Source: Bacillota bacterium (GTDB lineage: Bacteria > Bacillota > Dethiobacteria > DTU022 > UBA8154). Taken from it: a stretch of 13,692 nucleotides of DNA. This document shows positions 13,136-13,692 of this stretch, piece after piece. The translations under genes were made by a program, and so were the position numbers. The notes beneath the pieces are model-generated. The model was not told where the DNA came from. It searched no databases and saw only the letters and a list, made by a program, of their open reading frames with translations. The DNA lies in assembly GCA_003456095.1 (NCBI GenBank), contig DMPF01000025.1:1-13692 (forward strand). Reading direction: 5' to 3'. Position 1 is the first letter of the stretch; every line of letters starts with the position of its first letter.

Positions 13136-13692
13136 TCATAGTTCTTGATAAATAATACCTTTTAAGGTCTGCGGTTCAATACGGCCGTGGAGAAAACCCA
13201 TATCCAGGCAGAGCCAGCACGGCGGTTTACCCACGGCGATGCGGCCCCGCTCCCGCTCCAGCCCCAGAACGGCGGCCCCGTTTATGGTGGCAAGGCTAAG
13301 TAGCGCCTTGGGGGTAAAAGCGGCTTGGGACAGCAGCGCCAGCTCCAGCCAGTAGCCGCCGGACCAGCTTACCCCCGGGGCGCCTCCGTCGGTGCCCACG
13401 CCAATGGTTACTCCCCATGTATGCGCACGGGCAATCATCCGGAGGTGTTCAGCCACAATACATCGCAGCATGGCGGTATTTTGCGGATCAGCGGTAGACC
13501 CGCCGGGGCCGGGATCGCCGCTTCCCTCCGCCGCAGCGTCTTTGCCGGTGTCCATGGTTTCGCTGTTTGCGCTACCCGGCCCTTTGCCCCATTGCGCCAG
13601 AAAGGCCATGGGGGCTATCGTGGGAATCCAGGCTACGCCGTTTGCGGCCATGGCCTTCACTGTTTCTTCCTCCACGAAATAGCCGTGTTCCA
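13136..13692 (-). CDS. Amidohydrolase family protein (C-terminal part, start outside window)
   Basis: About 184 C-terminal residues of a metal-dependent amidohydrolase of the imidazolonepropionase/dipeptidase-like group. At the window edge the frame reads EHGYFVEEETVKAMAANGVAW followed by IPT, where EHG carries a metal-ligand histidine (bases 13682-13690). GVGTDGGAPG carries the catalytic aspartate (around 13388-13390). The C-terminal LSLATINGAAVLGLERERGRI and VGKPPCWLCLD match the usual end of the family, where the chain returns to the small beta domain. Between them lies a Gly/Ser/Asp-rich, low-complexity insert at about 13478-13588 (GKGPGSANSETMDTGKDAAA onward) not usual for the fold. The N-terminal HxH site and any signal are outside the window, so substrate cannot be assigned. 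It converges on murC. Confidence 0.85.
   Translation of the reverse strand, partial: EHGYFVEEETVKAMAANGVAWIPTIAPMAFLAQWGKGPGSANSETMDTGKDAAAEGSGDPGPGGSTADPQNTAMLRCIVAEHLRMIARAHTWGVTIGVGTDGGAPGVSWSGGYWLELALLSQAAFTPKALLSLATINGAAVLGLERERGRIAVGKPPCWLCLDMGFLHGRIEPQTLKGIIYQEL

Noticed and set aside
1..13692. CRISPR arrays, tRNA or rRNA genes, insertion sequences, phage genes
   Set aside because: I looked for repeated spacers, cloverleaf-like stretches, transposase motifs and terminal inverted repeats, and found none that I could support.

Overview
The window looks like part of the chromosome of an anaerobic, Gram-positive, Clostridia-type bacterium (Firmicutes, perhaps Peptococcaceae or Desulfotomaculum-like). 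This is inferred from strong AGGAGG-type ribosome binding sites, frequent TTG starts, moderate-to-high GC, and the gene families present. No rRNA, tRNA, CRISPR array, IS element or prophage is visible, so the taxonomic call rests on protein style alone.

Left part (1-4711, + strand) is a catabolic run: the C-terminal part of a molybdenum hydroxylase large subunit (xanthine dehydrogenase family), a DUF2877 protein (AllH/YlbF-like) overlapping it by 4 bp, carbamate kinase, and an AMP-forming acyl-CoA synthetase most like malonyl-CoA synthetase (MatB). Molybdenum hydroxylase plus DUF2877 plus carbamate kinase fits purine or allantoin fermentation, in which carbamoyl phosphate is cashed in for ATP. 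The synthetase may activate a small dicarboxylate from the same pathway.

Middle part (4712-6914): a DUF2148 iron-sulfur-type protein on the minus strand, a remnant of a sodium/calcium antiporter, an orphan NarL/LuxR-type response regulator, and a 48-residue zinc-ribbon protein followed by a clear rho-independent terminator.

Right part (6915-13132, + strand) is a housekeeping block: a Nudix ADP-ribose pyrophosphatase, histidinol-phosphate aminotransferase, then tsaE-tsaB-rimI-tsaD. TsaE, TsaB and TsaD work together in making the t6A tRNA modification, and RimI is their usual genomic companion. After tsaD comes a 320-bp intergenic region carrying a cluster of DnaA-box-like nonamers, then murC. 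At the right edge the 3' part of an amidohydrolase gene (minus strand) converges on murC with only 3 bp between them.

The most notable points are: two genes (the synthetase and tsaD) have no ATG/GTG/TTG where homology and the Shine-Dalgarno sequence demand a start, and both carry ATC there; the DnaA-box cluster between tsaD and murC; and the antiporter fragment. I do not see a clearly new multi-gene system. The DnaA-box cluster and the non-canonical starts are the best candidates for something worth following.
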